Shown piece by piece: positions 26,612-34,241 of a stretch of 64,000 bases of DNA. Below the pieces are notes generated by a model that searched no databases, was not told where the DNA came from, and saw nothing but the letters and a program-made list of their open reading frames with translations. Made by a program: the position numbers and the translations under genes. Source of the stretch: Deltaproteobacteria bacterium HGW-Deltaproteobacteria-2 (lineage in GTDB: Bacteria > Desulfobacterota > Syntrophia > Syntrophales > Smithellaceae); the NCBI GenBank assembly GCA_002840505.1, contig PHBC01000001.1:195767-259766 (forward strand). The letters are read 5' to 3'. Each line of letters starts with the position of its first letter. Positions within the stretch are counted from its first letter, which is position 1.

Positions 26612-27919
26612 TTATGTCAAAGGTCCTTTCTGAACAATCTTTAGAAATATTTTAATAAACAATGCTGCCAGAAGCAGATAAATCAAGCAAAACATAATCA
26701 GGCTGAATGTTATTTGTCCTGCCGAGACTACCACTGAAGCTGCCTCGGCGGTCTTCATCAGCTTATAGATAATCCACGGCTGGCGGCCCACTTCCGCCGC
26801 TATCCAACCTGTTTCATGAGCGATATGCGGCAGCGGTATCAAAAAAGGCAAAATGAAAAGGTACGGCTTGTTCTCATAAAGTTTGCCTCTCCAGAGCAGA
26901 TAAGCTCCCAGCCAACCAAGAGCAATCATGATCATTCCGGCGCCTACCATGATGTGATAAACCTGAAACACAAAATTAACCGGCGGCCAGTTTTCTTTGG
27001 GAAAATCATTCAATCCTTTTATCTCGGAGTTCCAGTCAAAGTTGTACAAGAAACTCAAGCCCTTTGGGATATAAATTCCATAGGTTTTCTGGTTTTGTTC
27101 ATCAACATACCCTAAAGCATAGATGGGAGCTCCCTTGGTCGTATTAAAATGGCCTTCTATAGCCGCCGCCTTTTCCGGCTGCATATCGATGACTTTTATG
27201 GCGTGAGCATGACCCGAGCCGAGTTGCAGAAGCGGTGTGAGCACAAAAAGAATTATACCGATTTTGAGCATTGTTCTGGCAGTTTCGCCATGCAGTCCTT
27301 TTCTTACGTAATATCCGGCGATGCCCGCTAGCATGACTGCGCTCGTCACCCAGGATGCCAATATCGTGTGCACATACCTGACGATTGTTGAAGGATTAAA
27401 AACGGCATCGCTAAAATTTCCCAGAACAATTTTCCCCGCTTCATTAATCGTGTAACCGGCCGGTGTCTGCATCCAGGAATTGGCGACGACTATCCAGAAG
27501 GCGGAAATATGACCACCAATAAAAACCAAAAAAGCGGAAAGCCAGTATAATTTTGGGGACACTCTATTGCGTCCAAAAAGAAGCACTCCCAGAAAGACCG
27601 ACTCCAGAAAAAAAGCTATCACTCCTTCAGCAGCCAGTATCGGTCCAAAAATATCTCCAACCGCCCTCGAATAGCCGGACCAGTTCGTGCCGAAGGAAAA
27701 TTCCATAACAATGCCGGTTGCCGCGCCGATCACAAAAATCAAGCCAAGGAGTTTAACCAGAAAATCAGTTATCTTTTTATAGGTTGCGTCTTTTTTGGCT
27801 AGATATAGAGTTTCAGATATAAGAATGATCAGGGCCGTGCCCAAAGTCATAGCGGGAAAGAGAAAATGGAAGCCTACCGTAAAAGCGAATTGGATGCGGG
27901 CAAGGAGTAATGCAGTCAT
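26612..27919 (-). CDS. cydA: Cytochrome bd oxidase subunit I
   Basis: This 435-residue heme-bearing subunit has the N-terminal block LARIQFAFTVGFHFLFPAMTLG with the axial histidine at residue 18. It also has FGTNWSGYSRAVGDIFGPILAAEGV and the C-terminal GWIAAEVGRQPW. The region between helices 6 and 7 is short, so it is a short Q-loop form. I start at ATG 27919 because GGAGGTGTAT stands directly before it; an upstream ATG at 27931 overlaps that site. Its promoter (28063-28091) lies beyond repeat copy B, so the repeat becomes the mRNA leader. Confidence 0.96.
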   Translation of the reverse strand: MTALLLARIQFAFTVGFHFLFPAMTLGTALIILISETLYLAKKDATYKKITDFLVKLLGLIFVIGAATGIVMEFSFGTNWSGYSRAVGDIFGPILAAEGVIAFFLESVFLGVLLFGRNRVSPKLYWLSAFLVFIGGHISAFWIVVANSWMQTPAGYTINEAGKIVLGNFSDAVFNPSTIVRYVHTILASWVTSAVMLAGIAGYYVRKGLHGETARTMLKIGIILFVLTPLLQLGSGHAHAIKVIDMQPEKAAAIEGHFNTTKGAPIYALGYVDEQNQKTYGIYIPKGLSFLYNFDWNSEIKGLNDFPKENWPPVNFVFQVYHIMVGAGMIMIALGWLGAYLLWRGKLYENKPYLFILPFLIPLPHIAHETGWIAAEVGRQPWIIYKLMKTAEAASVVVSAGQITFSLIMFCLIYLLLAALFIKIFLKIVQKGPLT

Positions 27920-27936
27920 ATACACCTCCATCTGTT

Positions 27937-28059
27937 ATACCAATTCGCTTTCTTCGGCTAACTTTGTTGGCTGTGTCGTCGGCTTCCTCAACGTATTAGT
28001 AATACGCCTGCGGAGCCTCCTCCTTGCCGCCTCGTTATCCTTTGAAATCAAAATGGTAT
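27937..28059 (-). repeat. Dispersed repeat, copy B (123 bases)
   Basis: Read on the minus strand, the element begins ATACCATTTTGATTTC and ends GAAAGCGAATTGGTAT. These ends are imperfect inverted repeats (12 of 16 positions). The core matches copies A and C. It is inverted relative to copy A, so the two bracket cydAB. It sits between the promoter and ribosome site of cydA. Confidence 0.88.
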
Positions 28060-28062
28060 AAA

Positions 28063-28091
28063 ATAATAGCTAATTGAATATTACTTTTCAA
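28063..28091 (-). promoter_or_regulatory. Sigma-70 promoter of cydAB
   Basis: On the minus strand TTGAAA (28086-28091), 17 bases, TATTAT (28063-28068) directly abut repeat copy B. Transcription would start inside the repeat, near 28056, giving a leader of about 135 bases. Confidence 0.62.
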
Positions 28092-28200
28092 CAAATTAAT
28101 TTTAGTTGTTATTTAATGTTTCAATGTATAATATTGCAAAGTGAATAAACAAATTTAACATTAAGACAAACCATTTTTTAATTTAACAAGGAGGTTTATC

Positions 28201-28581
28201 ATGAAAAGATTATCCGTGATGTCGACAAGTATTTTTAGCGTGTTGTTATTTGTTTTGATGGTTTTCTGTCTTTATCCGCAAATTTCTTATGCCAACGCAC
28301 CGCAGGATGTAAAACTGGAATATAACGCATCGACTCAAAATTTAGCCGTCACTATCACTCATAACTCCTCATCATCTGGTTTTCACTATATAAAAAATAT
28401 TGAAACTAAGAAAAACTCGGTTGTATTGAGCACTGAAAAATATGATTCCCAACCCGCTGGAACTTTTACTTATAATTACAAAGTACCTGCCATCGCGGGA
28501 GATAAGCTGGAAGTTACCGCTACCTGCAATTTTTTCGGCAGCAAAACTGCTACCATTACAGTATCCGGGGCTAATAAATAA
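28201..28581 (+). CDS. Small exported protein resembling a superoxide-reductase domain
   Basis: This 126-residue protein has a signal peptide (residues 1-31, cut near YANA) and a beta-sandwich-like mature part: VKLEYNAS, LAVTITHNSSSSGFHYIKNIETKKN, and LEVTATCNFFGSK. The spacing of ITH, FHYI and ATCN recalls the iron site of superoxide reductase (HPM...HYI and CN.HG), but the histidine after CN is replaced by Phe and the first His is not evident. It may be a decayed or repurposed form, or just an Ig-like fold. AAGGAGG precedes the ATG. Its position beside cydAB supports an oxygen-related role. The family call is tentative. Confidence 0.6.
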   Translation: MKRLSVMSTSIFSVLLFVLMVFCLYPQISYANAPQDVKLEYNASTQNLAVTITHNSSSSGFHYIKNIETKKNSVVLSTEKYDSQPAGTFTYNYKVPAIAGDKLEVTATCNFFGSKTATITVSGANK

Positions 28582-28594
28582 AATCAAATAACCA

Positions 28595-29932
28595 ATGCAA
28601 GAAAATAACTGGGATATAGTGATCACCGGCGGAACGCTGATGACGATGTCCGCCAGAATGGAAATAATTGAAGATTCCCTTATCGGTATTAAAGACGGTA
28701 TAATTGTAGCGGCAGGCAAAAATACGGATAGCGGATGCGCCATCCTCAAGACAAAAGAAACGATCGATGCATCCGGCTGCATCGTTATGCCCGGCTTAGT
28801 CAATACGCATACGCATATACCGATGGTTTGCTTCCGGGGCATGGCCGACGATCTGCCGCTAATGGAGTGGCTGAGTAAGTATATTTGGCCGGCGGAAATG
28901 AATTTCGTCAATAAAGAAATGGTTTACGACGGCGCCATGCTGGCCATGGCCGAAATGATTCTTTCCGGAACGACAACTTTTTGCGACGGTTACTTTTTTG
29001 AAGATACCATTACAGAAGCAGTACGCACTGTTGGAATGCGCGCTGTTGTGTCGCAGGGTTTTGCTGATGTATTCATGTCGGATAAAACCAAGGCCGACAA
29101 GATGATGGCGGCAGCCAAACGTTTCGTTAAACGCTGGCAACCCCAGGCGCCAATGATTACACCGGCATATTTCTGTCACTCTCCGTACACTTGTTCTCCT
29201 GATACACTTGTCCGGGTAAAGGATGCCGCCCGTGAAGATGGTATTTTATACTTGATGCATCTACTCGAAAATAAAGACGAGACAGACACTATCCTGAATC
29301 TTTACGGCAAAAAACCTGTACAGCTCCTTTTCGATCTGGGCGTTCTGGATGAACAAACTATCGCAGTTCACTGCAACTGGCTTACCAAAGAAGATATGGC
29401 TATCTTTGCCGATCTGGGCGTGAAGGTTTCTCATAACCCGGAGAGTTCCATGAAGCTGGCATCAGGTGTCGCCCCTGTCCCTGAAATGCTGAAAAAAGGA
29501 ATTGTTGTTGGAATCGGAACGGATGGCTGTGCCAGCAACAACGATATGGACATGTTTCGGGAGATGAACACTGCGGCATTGATTCATAAGGTCAATTCCC
29601 TAAACCCCACGGTCATGAACGCGGAAACGGTTTGCAAAATGGCAACAATAGGTGGAGCCAAATCGCTGGGATTGGATAAACTGACCGGTTCCATAGAAAA
29701 AGGTAAAAAAGCTGATATTATTCTGGTGGATATGAATCAAACTCACCTCACGCCACTTTATAATTGTTATTCTCAGCTCGTTTATGCCGCACGTGGCGCG
29801 GATGTAAAAACCAGCATCATCAACGGCAAAATTGTCATGAAAGATCGACAGCTGCGTACAATTGACATGCAAACTGCCATGAAAAATGTACGCAATATTG
29901 CCGCAGAAATAATTAATCAGAAGTTGCATTAA
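28595..29932 (+). CDS. Amidohydrolase: adenosine-type deaminase (MTA/SAH/5'-deoxyadenosine)
   Basis: This 445-residue enzyme belongs to the MtaD/SsnA/TrzN group. A TIM barrel binds a metal through NTHTHIPM (residues about 69-76), MHLLENKDET, AVHCNWL and GTDGCASNNDMDMF; VSHNPESSMKLASG is the substrate loop. Family enzymes deaminate 5'-methylthioadenosine, S-adenosylhomocysteine or 5'-deoxyadenosine to inosine analogues. The last is the by-product of radical SAM enzymes, of which this window has many. It starts 13 bases after the small exported protein gene. The exact nucleoside is not readable from sequence. Confidence 0.9.
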   Translation: MQENNWDIVITGGTLMTMSARMEIIEDSLIGIKDGIIVAAGKNTDSGCAILKTKETIDASGCIVMPGLVNTHTHIPMVCFRGMADDLPLMEWLSKYIWPAEMNFVNKEMVYDGAMLAMAEMILSGTTTFCDGYFFEDTITEAVRTVGMRAVVSQGFADVFMSDKTKADKMMAAAKRFVKRWQPQAPMITPAYFCHSPYTCSPDTLVRVKDAAREDGILYLMHLLENKDETDTILNLYGKKPVQLLFDLGVLDEQTIAVHCNWLTKEDMAIFADLGVKVSHNPESSMKLASGVAPVPEMLKKGIVVGIGTDGCASNNDMDMFREMNTAALIHKVNSLNPTVMNAETVCKMATIGGAKSLGLDKLTGSIEKGKKADIILVDMNQTHLTPLYNCYSQLVYAARGADVKTSIINGKIVMKDRQLRTIDMQTAMKNVRNIAAEIINQKLH

Positions 29933-29967
29933 TATTTCAATGAAGCGACATCAGGTATAAAATACAA

Positions 29968-29996
29968 TTGACATAAAATACAATATTACCTATATT
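29968..29996 (+). promoter_or_regulatory. Sigma-70 promoter of the PfkB kinase gene
   Basis: TTGACA (29968-29973), 17 bases, TATATT (29991-29996) is near consensus and lies about 49 bases before the ATG at 30045. Confidence 0.75.
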
Positions 29997-30044
29997 TTCA
30001 AGATAATAAATAATGTATAAAGACTAAGTTTAAAGGCTAATAAT

Positions 30045-30962
30045 ATGAATATTATTGTTTCCGGATCACTGGCTTATGACAGAATTATGGATTTCCCCGG
30101 ACACTTCTCCGATCACATTCTGCCTGACAAAATTCACATGATCAACGTATGTTTTCAGGTAAATGGCCTGAAAGAAAAGTTTGGAGGCACGGCGGGAAAT
30201 ATTGCTTACGCGCTCAAGCTGATGGGCGAGAATCCTCTTATCTGCGCAACCATCGGCCATGACTATCACAAATATTTTAAATGGCTCACGAAAAACGGCA
30301 TATCCACGGAAGGCATCAAAATCATCGCTGATGAATTTACAGCCGGCGCTTATATTACCACCGACCGCGCTGATAACCAAATAACAGGATTCAATCCCGG
30401 CGCGATGAAATATCAATCTACATTAGACTTCGACAAATTTCATCCTCAGGAAACAATTGTTATCGTTTCTCCCGGCAATTTCGATGACATGGTTAATTAT
30501 CCGCGCGACTGCAAAGCCAGAGGAATCGATTATATTTTTGATCCCGGGCAATCTTTGCCTATGTGGGACTCAAATGATTTGATTAAGGTCATAGAAGGAT
30601 GCCGACTATTAATAGTTAACGATTACGAACTGAGTCTGATCATTAATAAGACCGGATTGAAGAAGGAAGCCTTATTGAAAATGGCAGGAACAATTATCAC
30701 CACTCTGGGAGAACTCGGTTCACAGGTTTCCACGCAATATAGTGAAATCGCTATTCCCGCCTTTAAGGCAAAGAAGGTGGTAGACCCGACAGGCGCCGGA
30801 GATTCTTACCGCGGCGGTCTCATCAGCGGGCTGGCTCATGGCAAAGATATTGAACAAAGCGCGCTGATGGGCAGCGTTTGCGCTTCTTTTGCCGTAGAGA
30901 ATTACGGCACTCAGGAATATAGCTTTACTCTCGAAGAATTCAACGAGAGACTTAATGGCTGA
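30045..30962 (+). CDS. PfkB family kinase, adenosine-kinase-like
   Basis: This 305-residue ribokinase-fold enzyme has the substrate-binding GGTAGNIAYALKLMG near residue 46 and the catalytic signature DPTGAGDSYRGGLISGL near 243-259. The start (IIVSGSLAYDRIMDFPGHFSDHI) and overall shape match bacterial adenosine kinases such as the mycobacterial type. It would phosphorylate adenosine or a related nucleoside. The neighbouring deaminase also handles adenosine derivatives, which supports a nucleoside recycling pair. Sugar-kinase activity cannot be ruled out. Confidence 0.85.
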   Translation: MNIIVSGSLAYDRIMDFPGHFSDHILPDKIHMINVCFQVNGLKEKFGGTAGNIAYALKLMGENPLICATIGHDYHKYFKWLTKNGISTEGIKIIADEFTAGAYITTDRADNQITGFNPGAMKYQSTLDFDKFHPQETIVIVSPGNFDDMVNYPRDCKARGIDYIFDPGQSLPMWDSNDLIKVIEGCRLLIVNDYELSLIINKTGLKKEALLKMAGTIITTLGELGSQVSTQYSEIAIPAFKAKKVVDPTGAGDSYRGGLISGLAHGKDIEQSALMGSVCASFAVENYGTQEYSFTLEEFNERLNG

Positions 30963-31029
30963 CAGAAATTATTACAAGTAGTTTTCCCTATTTGAAATCT
31001 TTGCAAGATAATAGAATATTAGATATATA

Positions 31030-31614
31030 TCATTCGGAACTTTTCCCCATCGCGTCCCTATAGTTTGTAATATTTTTCCTGTGATTAAATAAGATAAGCA
31101 GAAAAGTTGCCAACGCACCCAATACCGCGCTGAATTGCCAGTTAAGGTTTGAAGCCTGTCCGCAAGCCAGAGTAAAAACCATAAAAAATGATGCAATAAA
31201 AGTAATTCGGATAATCCCATAAACGACGAGCCATATTCCCGCCGATATTATTGCCGCCCATGGCGCGACAAGAATCGTAAATCCTAAATAGTTGGCCACG
31301 CCTTTCCCACCGTGGAAACCGTGAAAGCAAGGGAAACTGTTTCCCAAAATAAGAAAAAAACCCGCCCAGGGAAACAAAGGCTCTTCTAAAAAACAAATCG
31401 CTAAAAACGCAATTATTATTGCCCTGCCGATATCCAGCAAAAAAACAACTGTCGCCCATACTATTCCCGCCTGGCGGTATACATTTGTTGTTCCGGCGTT
31501 GCCGCTAAAACTCAAGCGGGGGTCTCCCTTACCGGTCAATTTAAAAAAAATAATGGCGAAATTTACAGACCCGGCAAGGTAAGCAAAAAGATAAATTAAA
31601 AATGTTTTCCCCAT
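31030..31614 (-). CDS. plsY: Acyl-phosphate:glycerol-3-phosphate acyltransferase PlsY
   Basis: This 194-residue membrane protein has five helices and the three conserved PlsY motifs: AYLAGSVNFAIIFFK near the start, SGNAGTTNVYRQAG, and FPCFHGFHGGKGVANYLG. It moves an acyl group from acyl phosphate to position 1 of glycerol 3-phosphate at the inner membrane. It is the last gene of the minus-strand lipid cluster, 19 bases after the double-hotdog dehydratase gene, which suggests the cluster product is put on glycerol phosphate. A housekeeping PlsY may exist elsewhere. Confidence 0.93.
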   Translation of the reverse strand: MGKTFLIYLFAYLAGSVNFAIIFFKLTGKGDPRLSFSGNAGTTNVYRQAGIVWATVVFLLDIGRAIIIAFLAICFLEEPLFPWAGFFLILGNSFPCFHGFHGGKGVANYLGFTILVAPWAAIISAGIWLVVYGIIRITFIASFFMVFTLACGQASNLNWQFSAVLGALATFLLILFNHRKNITNYRDAMGKSSE

Positions 31615-31633
31615 TTCCCTTTACCCTTGCCCC

Positions 31634-32497
31634 TTAGCCCTTTTCCTTTATCCAATCTGGCGGACTCATACGCCCTTTCGTCACATCCTTCATCTTGACG
31701 CCTTTGATATATTCACACATTACGTTATCCTTATAAATCCACGCGTCAAACAGCAACGATTCCTTGGTAATACTCACCGGCACAACGCGTCCGAGATATC
31801 CTTCTCTCTTTTTCGCTTTTTGATAAATTATTCTTTTTCCAAATCCTACAGGAAAGGAAACAATATTGGCAAAGCGCTGGCCCCAAACACAAGCGGCATG
31901 CATTATTGCATCCAGAGGAAATGGAGAGCCCAGAAGATCTTCATCGGCTTCACAGTCTCCGCCCGAAATATAAGCGAGCGCACCCTCGGATGAAACCGAT
32001 AAATCACCCATGATATTTTGGTAAGCCGCTCCAAAGGTAACCAGTTCACGGTAAATAGTTGCTGATGGCACGCTGATGCAGTCGCCTTTCAGTTTATTTA
32101 CTACACGAAAAGGAGGCGGATAAAACTCTTTTGGGCCGATCACACAAAACTCCACCCGCATGTGTTCAACTTCGCGACTGATTGTTCCTGTTTTTGATTT
32201 CATGGAAGTTAAAAGTGAAGCTGCAATAATTCCATTCCCGTAATTTTTCATATCGATAATAACCGGCTGGTGCTCAATATCCGGTGTAATTGTCAGAAAG
32301 CGTGAAAAGACTGCATTCTGCAGACAGCTTATTTCTGCTTGCGGATAATTGGTTTCTATCGCTCGAGTTAAAACAATAAGGGATTCAACCGCCGGCAGGA
32401 TTACTTTACCCTCTAAATGGTGATCCCGCAGATAGGGATGGATCTCAACATCACATTGATACCGCTGGCGCTGATTTAAACGGGAAACGATTTCCAT
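31634..32497 (-). CDS. Double-hotdog dehydratase-like protein (PKS-DH family)
   Basis: This 287-residue protein has two hotdog halves. The first has RYQCDVEIHPYLRDHHLEGKVILPAVESLIVLTRAI, with the catalytic-type His in HPYLRDHH followed by the LPA loop. The second contains SPFPLDAIMHAACVWGQRF, with the expected acidic residue. This is the layout of polyketide synthase dehydratase domains, here as a free-standing protein. I start at ATG 32497 (MEIVSRLNQRQ), overlapping the thioesterase gene by 22 bases; the frame opens further upstream without support. It probably dehydrates a 3-hydroxyacyl-ACP. Confidence 0.78.
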   Translation of the reverse strand: MEIVSRLNQRQRYQCDVEIHPYLRDHHLEGKVILPAVESLIVLTRAIETNYPQAEISCLQNAVFSRFLTITPDIEHQPVIIDMKNYGNGIIAASLLTSMKSKTGTISREVEHMRVEFCVIGPKEFYPPPFRVVNKLKGDCISVPSATIYRELVTFGAAYQNIMGDLSVSSEGALAYISGGDCEADEDLLGSPFPLDAIMHAACVWGQRFANIVSFPVGFGKRIIYQKAKKREGYLGRVVPVSITKESLLFDAWIYKDNVMCEYIKGVKMKDVTKGRMSPPDWIKEKG

Positions 32498-32955
32498 AAT
32501 TGAACCGTTTTCGGATCCACGGCCACGGGAGTGCCCGACAGATTCAAGGCGCAATGCTTTGTAAAGCCGCTGCAGATTATGTGTCCTTTTTCCGCATGCG
32601 TTATCAGGTAATCAAACTGCAGACGCACACGCTCCAGATTTACCGGCCGCGTATAGATATGCATCACATCATCGTAATACAGGGGCTGATAAAAACTGAC
32701 GCCCAAATCGAATATCGGATAAACATAGCCGCTTTCCTCGATCTCCTTGTAGGGATAAGCAATATCGCGCATCAGCGATGTCCGGCCGAATTCAAAATAA
32801 CGCAGATAATTGGAATGATAAACCACCTGCGAGCGATCCGTATCAATATACAAAACTCTGTACATCGAACGATGCCAGACAAGACCTGTGGTAAGATCGC
32901 GCACGTAACGCTCGTCATTATTGTATATTTCCGGTTTAAAAGGTTTGGGCTTCAT
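32476..32955 (-). CDS. Acyl-ACP/CoA thioesterase, YbgC-like hotdog
   Basis: This 159-residue 4HBT-fold protein has the active-site segment VLYIDTDRSQVVYHSNYLRYFEFGRTSLMRD (residues about 34-64); the D.D..V.YH.NY pattern is that of YbgC. It may release the finished chain from ACP or edit wrong chains. GAGGAG lies just before the ATG, inside the 3' end of the upstream ketoacyl synthase gene (3-base gap). It is translationally coupled on both sides. Confidence 0.88.
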   Translation of the reverse strand: MKPKPFKPEIYNNDERYVRDLTTGLVWHRSMYRVLYIDTDRSQVVYHSNYLRYFEFGRTSLMRDIAYPYKEIEESGYVYPIFDLGVSFYQPLYYDDVMHIYTRPVNLERVRLQFDYLITHAEKGHIICSGFTKHCALNLSGTPVAVDPKTVQLWKSFPV

Positions 32956-32958
32956 TTC

Positions 32959-34224
32959 TCATACTCCTCTGAAAATAACACAGCAATTTGTTCCGCCGAA
33001 ACCAAAGGCGTTGGAAAGAGCAATTTCGTATTTCTGTCTGCGCGCTTCATTAGGCACGACATCAATATCGGCAAAATCAGGATCAGGCACGTGGTTGATT
33101 GTAGGCAGAATAACGCCTCTTTTCATTCCTTCGATCGTCAGAGCCGCTTCAATGGCGGCGGTTGCGCCCAGCGTGTGTCCCAACTGCGATTTATTCGAGG
33201 ACACGGGAATCTTTTCTATTTTTTTACCGAATACTTCCCGCAGACATTTTACTTCCGTACTGTCCCCTTTGGGTGTGGAAGTGCCATGTGCGTTGATATA
33301 TTGGATATCTTCCGGCTTTAAATCAGCGTCTTCAATTGTTTCCTTTAGCGCTCGTATAATTGTCGTGGCATTAGGACTGGTGTAATGATGGGCGTCTGAT
33401 GTCCATCCGATACCCAGAACCTCGGCTTTGGGTTTAAGACTATATGCTTTAATTACTTCATCCGCTGCCAGAACAACAACGCCAGCGCCTTCTGAAAGAA
33501 CAAAGCCTTTGCGGTCCATACTGAAAGGCCGCGACGCCAATGCCGGATTATCATAAGCGCGATCTTTGGGAGTAACTTTGATCGTGGCGTTCATGTTGGC
33601 AAAGCCGTGAATAATCTCGGGTAGAATGGGAGTATCGGCGCCGCCAGCCAGAACAAAATCACAATCGCCATCCCTGATCATTCTTGAACCGATGCCGATC
33701 GCATGGTTGCCTGAAGCGCAGGCTCCCTGCGGCGAAAAAATGGGTCCGGTAAATTTTAGCAGCATCCCCGCTTTGCCCGAAGGAAGATTTGCGCACAAAT
33801 TAGGCAAAAGATAGGGACTGACCCGAAGCGACCCGCGATGTTCCAGATCATGAATAGCAATGCGAAAAGCATCTGAACCGTTTATAGCCGAGCCGATAAG
33901 ACAGGCCATTCTTGGAGCAATCTGAGCATCAACCTCAATTCCGGAATTTTGCAAAGCCTCCTTGCAAACCGCCATTGTTAAAATCACAAAAGCAGCGTTC
34001 CAGTTATAAACTTCCTTCGCGTCGGTAAAATCAAGATCCAAAGGATACCAGTCCGGTATTTCTCCGACTATGTCGCAAGCTGATTCGACTTTACAGCGGG
34101 TTACTTTGCGAAAACCTGCCTCACCTTTGATTGCCCTTTTCCACGTTTTTTCAAACGTGCTTCCCAGCGGAGTGGCCGCGCCGTAACCAACAACAAAGAC
34201 TTTTCTGTTCTTCGGGGCTTTCAT
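32959..34224 (-). CDS. Beta-ketoacyl-ACP synthase, KAS II type (second copy)
   Basis: This 421-residue condensing enzyme has the full Cys-His-His triad: the Cys in SPQGACASGNHAIG, the first His in INAHGTSTPKGD, and the second in NKSQLGHTLGATAA. It ends with ALSNAFGFGGTNCCVIF. It elongates acyl-ACP with malonyl-ACP. It lies 17 bases after the other synthase gene. Both copies keep their catalytic residues, so this is not a synthase plus inactive chain-length-factor pair. Confidence 0.93.
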   Translation of the reverse strand: MKAPKNRKVFVVGYGAATPLGSTFEKTWKRAIKGEAGFRKVTRCKVESACDIVGEIPDWYPLDLDFTDAKEVYNWNAAFVILTMAVCKEALQNSGIEVDAQIAPRMACLIGSAINGSDAFRIAIHDLEHRGSLRVSPYLLPNLCANLPSGKAGMLLKFTGPIFSPQGACASGNHAIGIGSRMIRDGDCDFVLAGGADTPILPEIIHGFANMNATIKVTPKDRAYDNPALASRPFSMDRKGFVLSEGAGVVVLAADEVIKAYSLKPKAEVLGIGWTSDAHHYTSPNATTIIRALKETIEDADLKPEDIQYINAHGTSTPKGDSTEVKCLREVFGKKIEKIPVSSNKSQLGHTLGATAAIEAALTIEGMKRGVILPTINHVPDPDFADIDVVPNEARRQKYEIALSNAFGFGGTNCCVIFRGV

Positions 34225-34241
34225 AATATGATAATTATCCT

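Noticed and set aside
25352-28059. A composite transposon carrying cydAB
   Set aside because: There is no transposase and no target duplication that I can see; the repeats alone do not prove movement as a unit.
32500-33321. Plus-strand open frame of 273 codons
   Set aside because: It lies antisense to the thioesterase and ketoacyl synthase genes, whose active sites are intact. The frame shows no recognisable domain.
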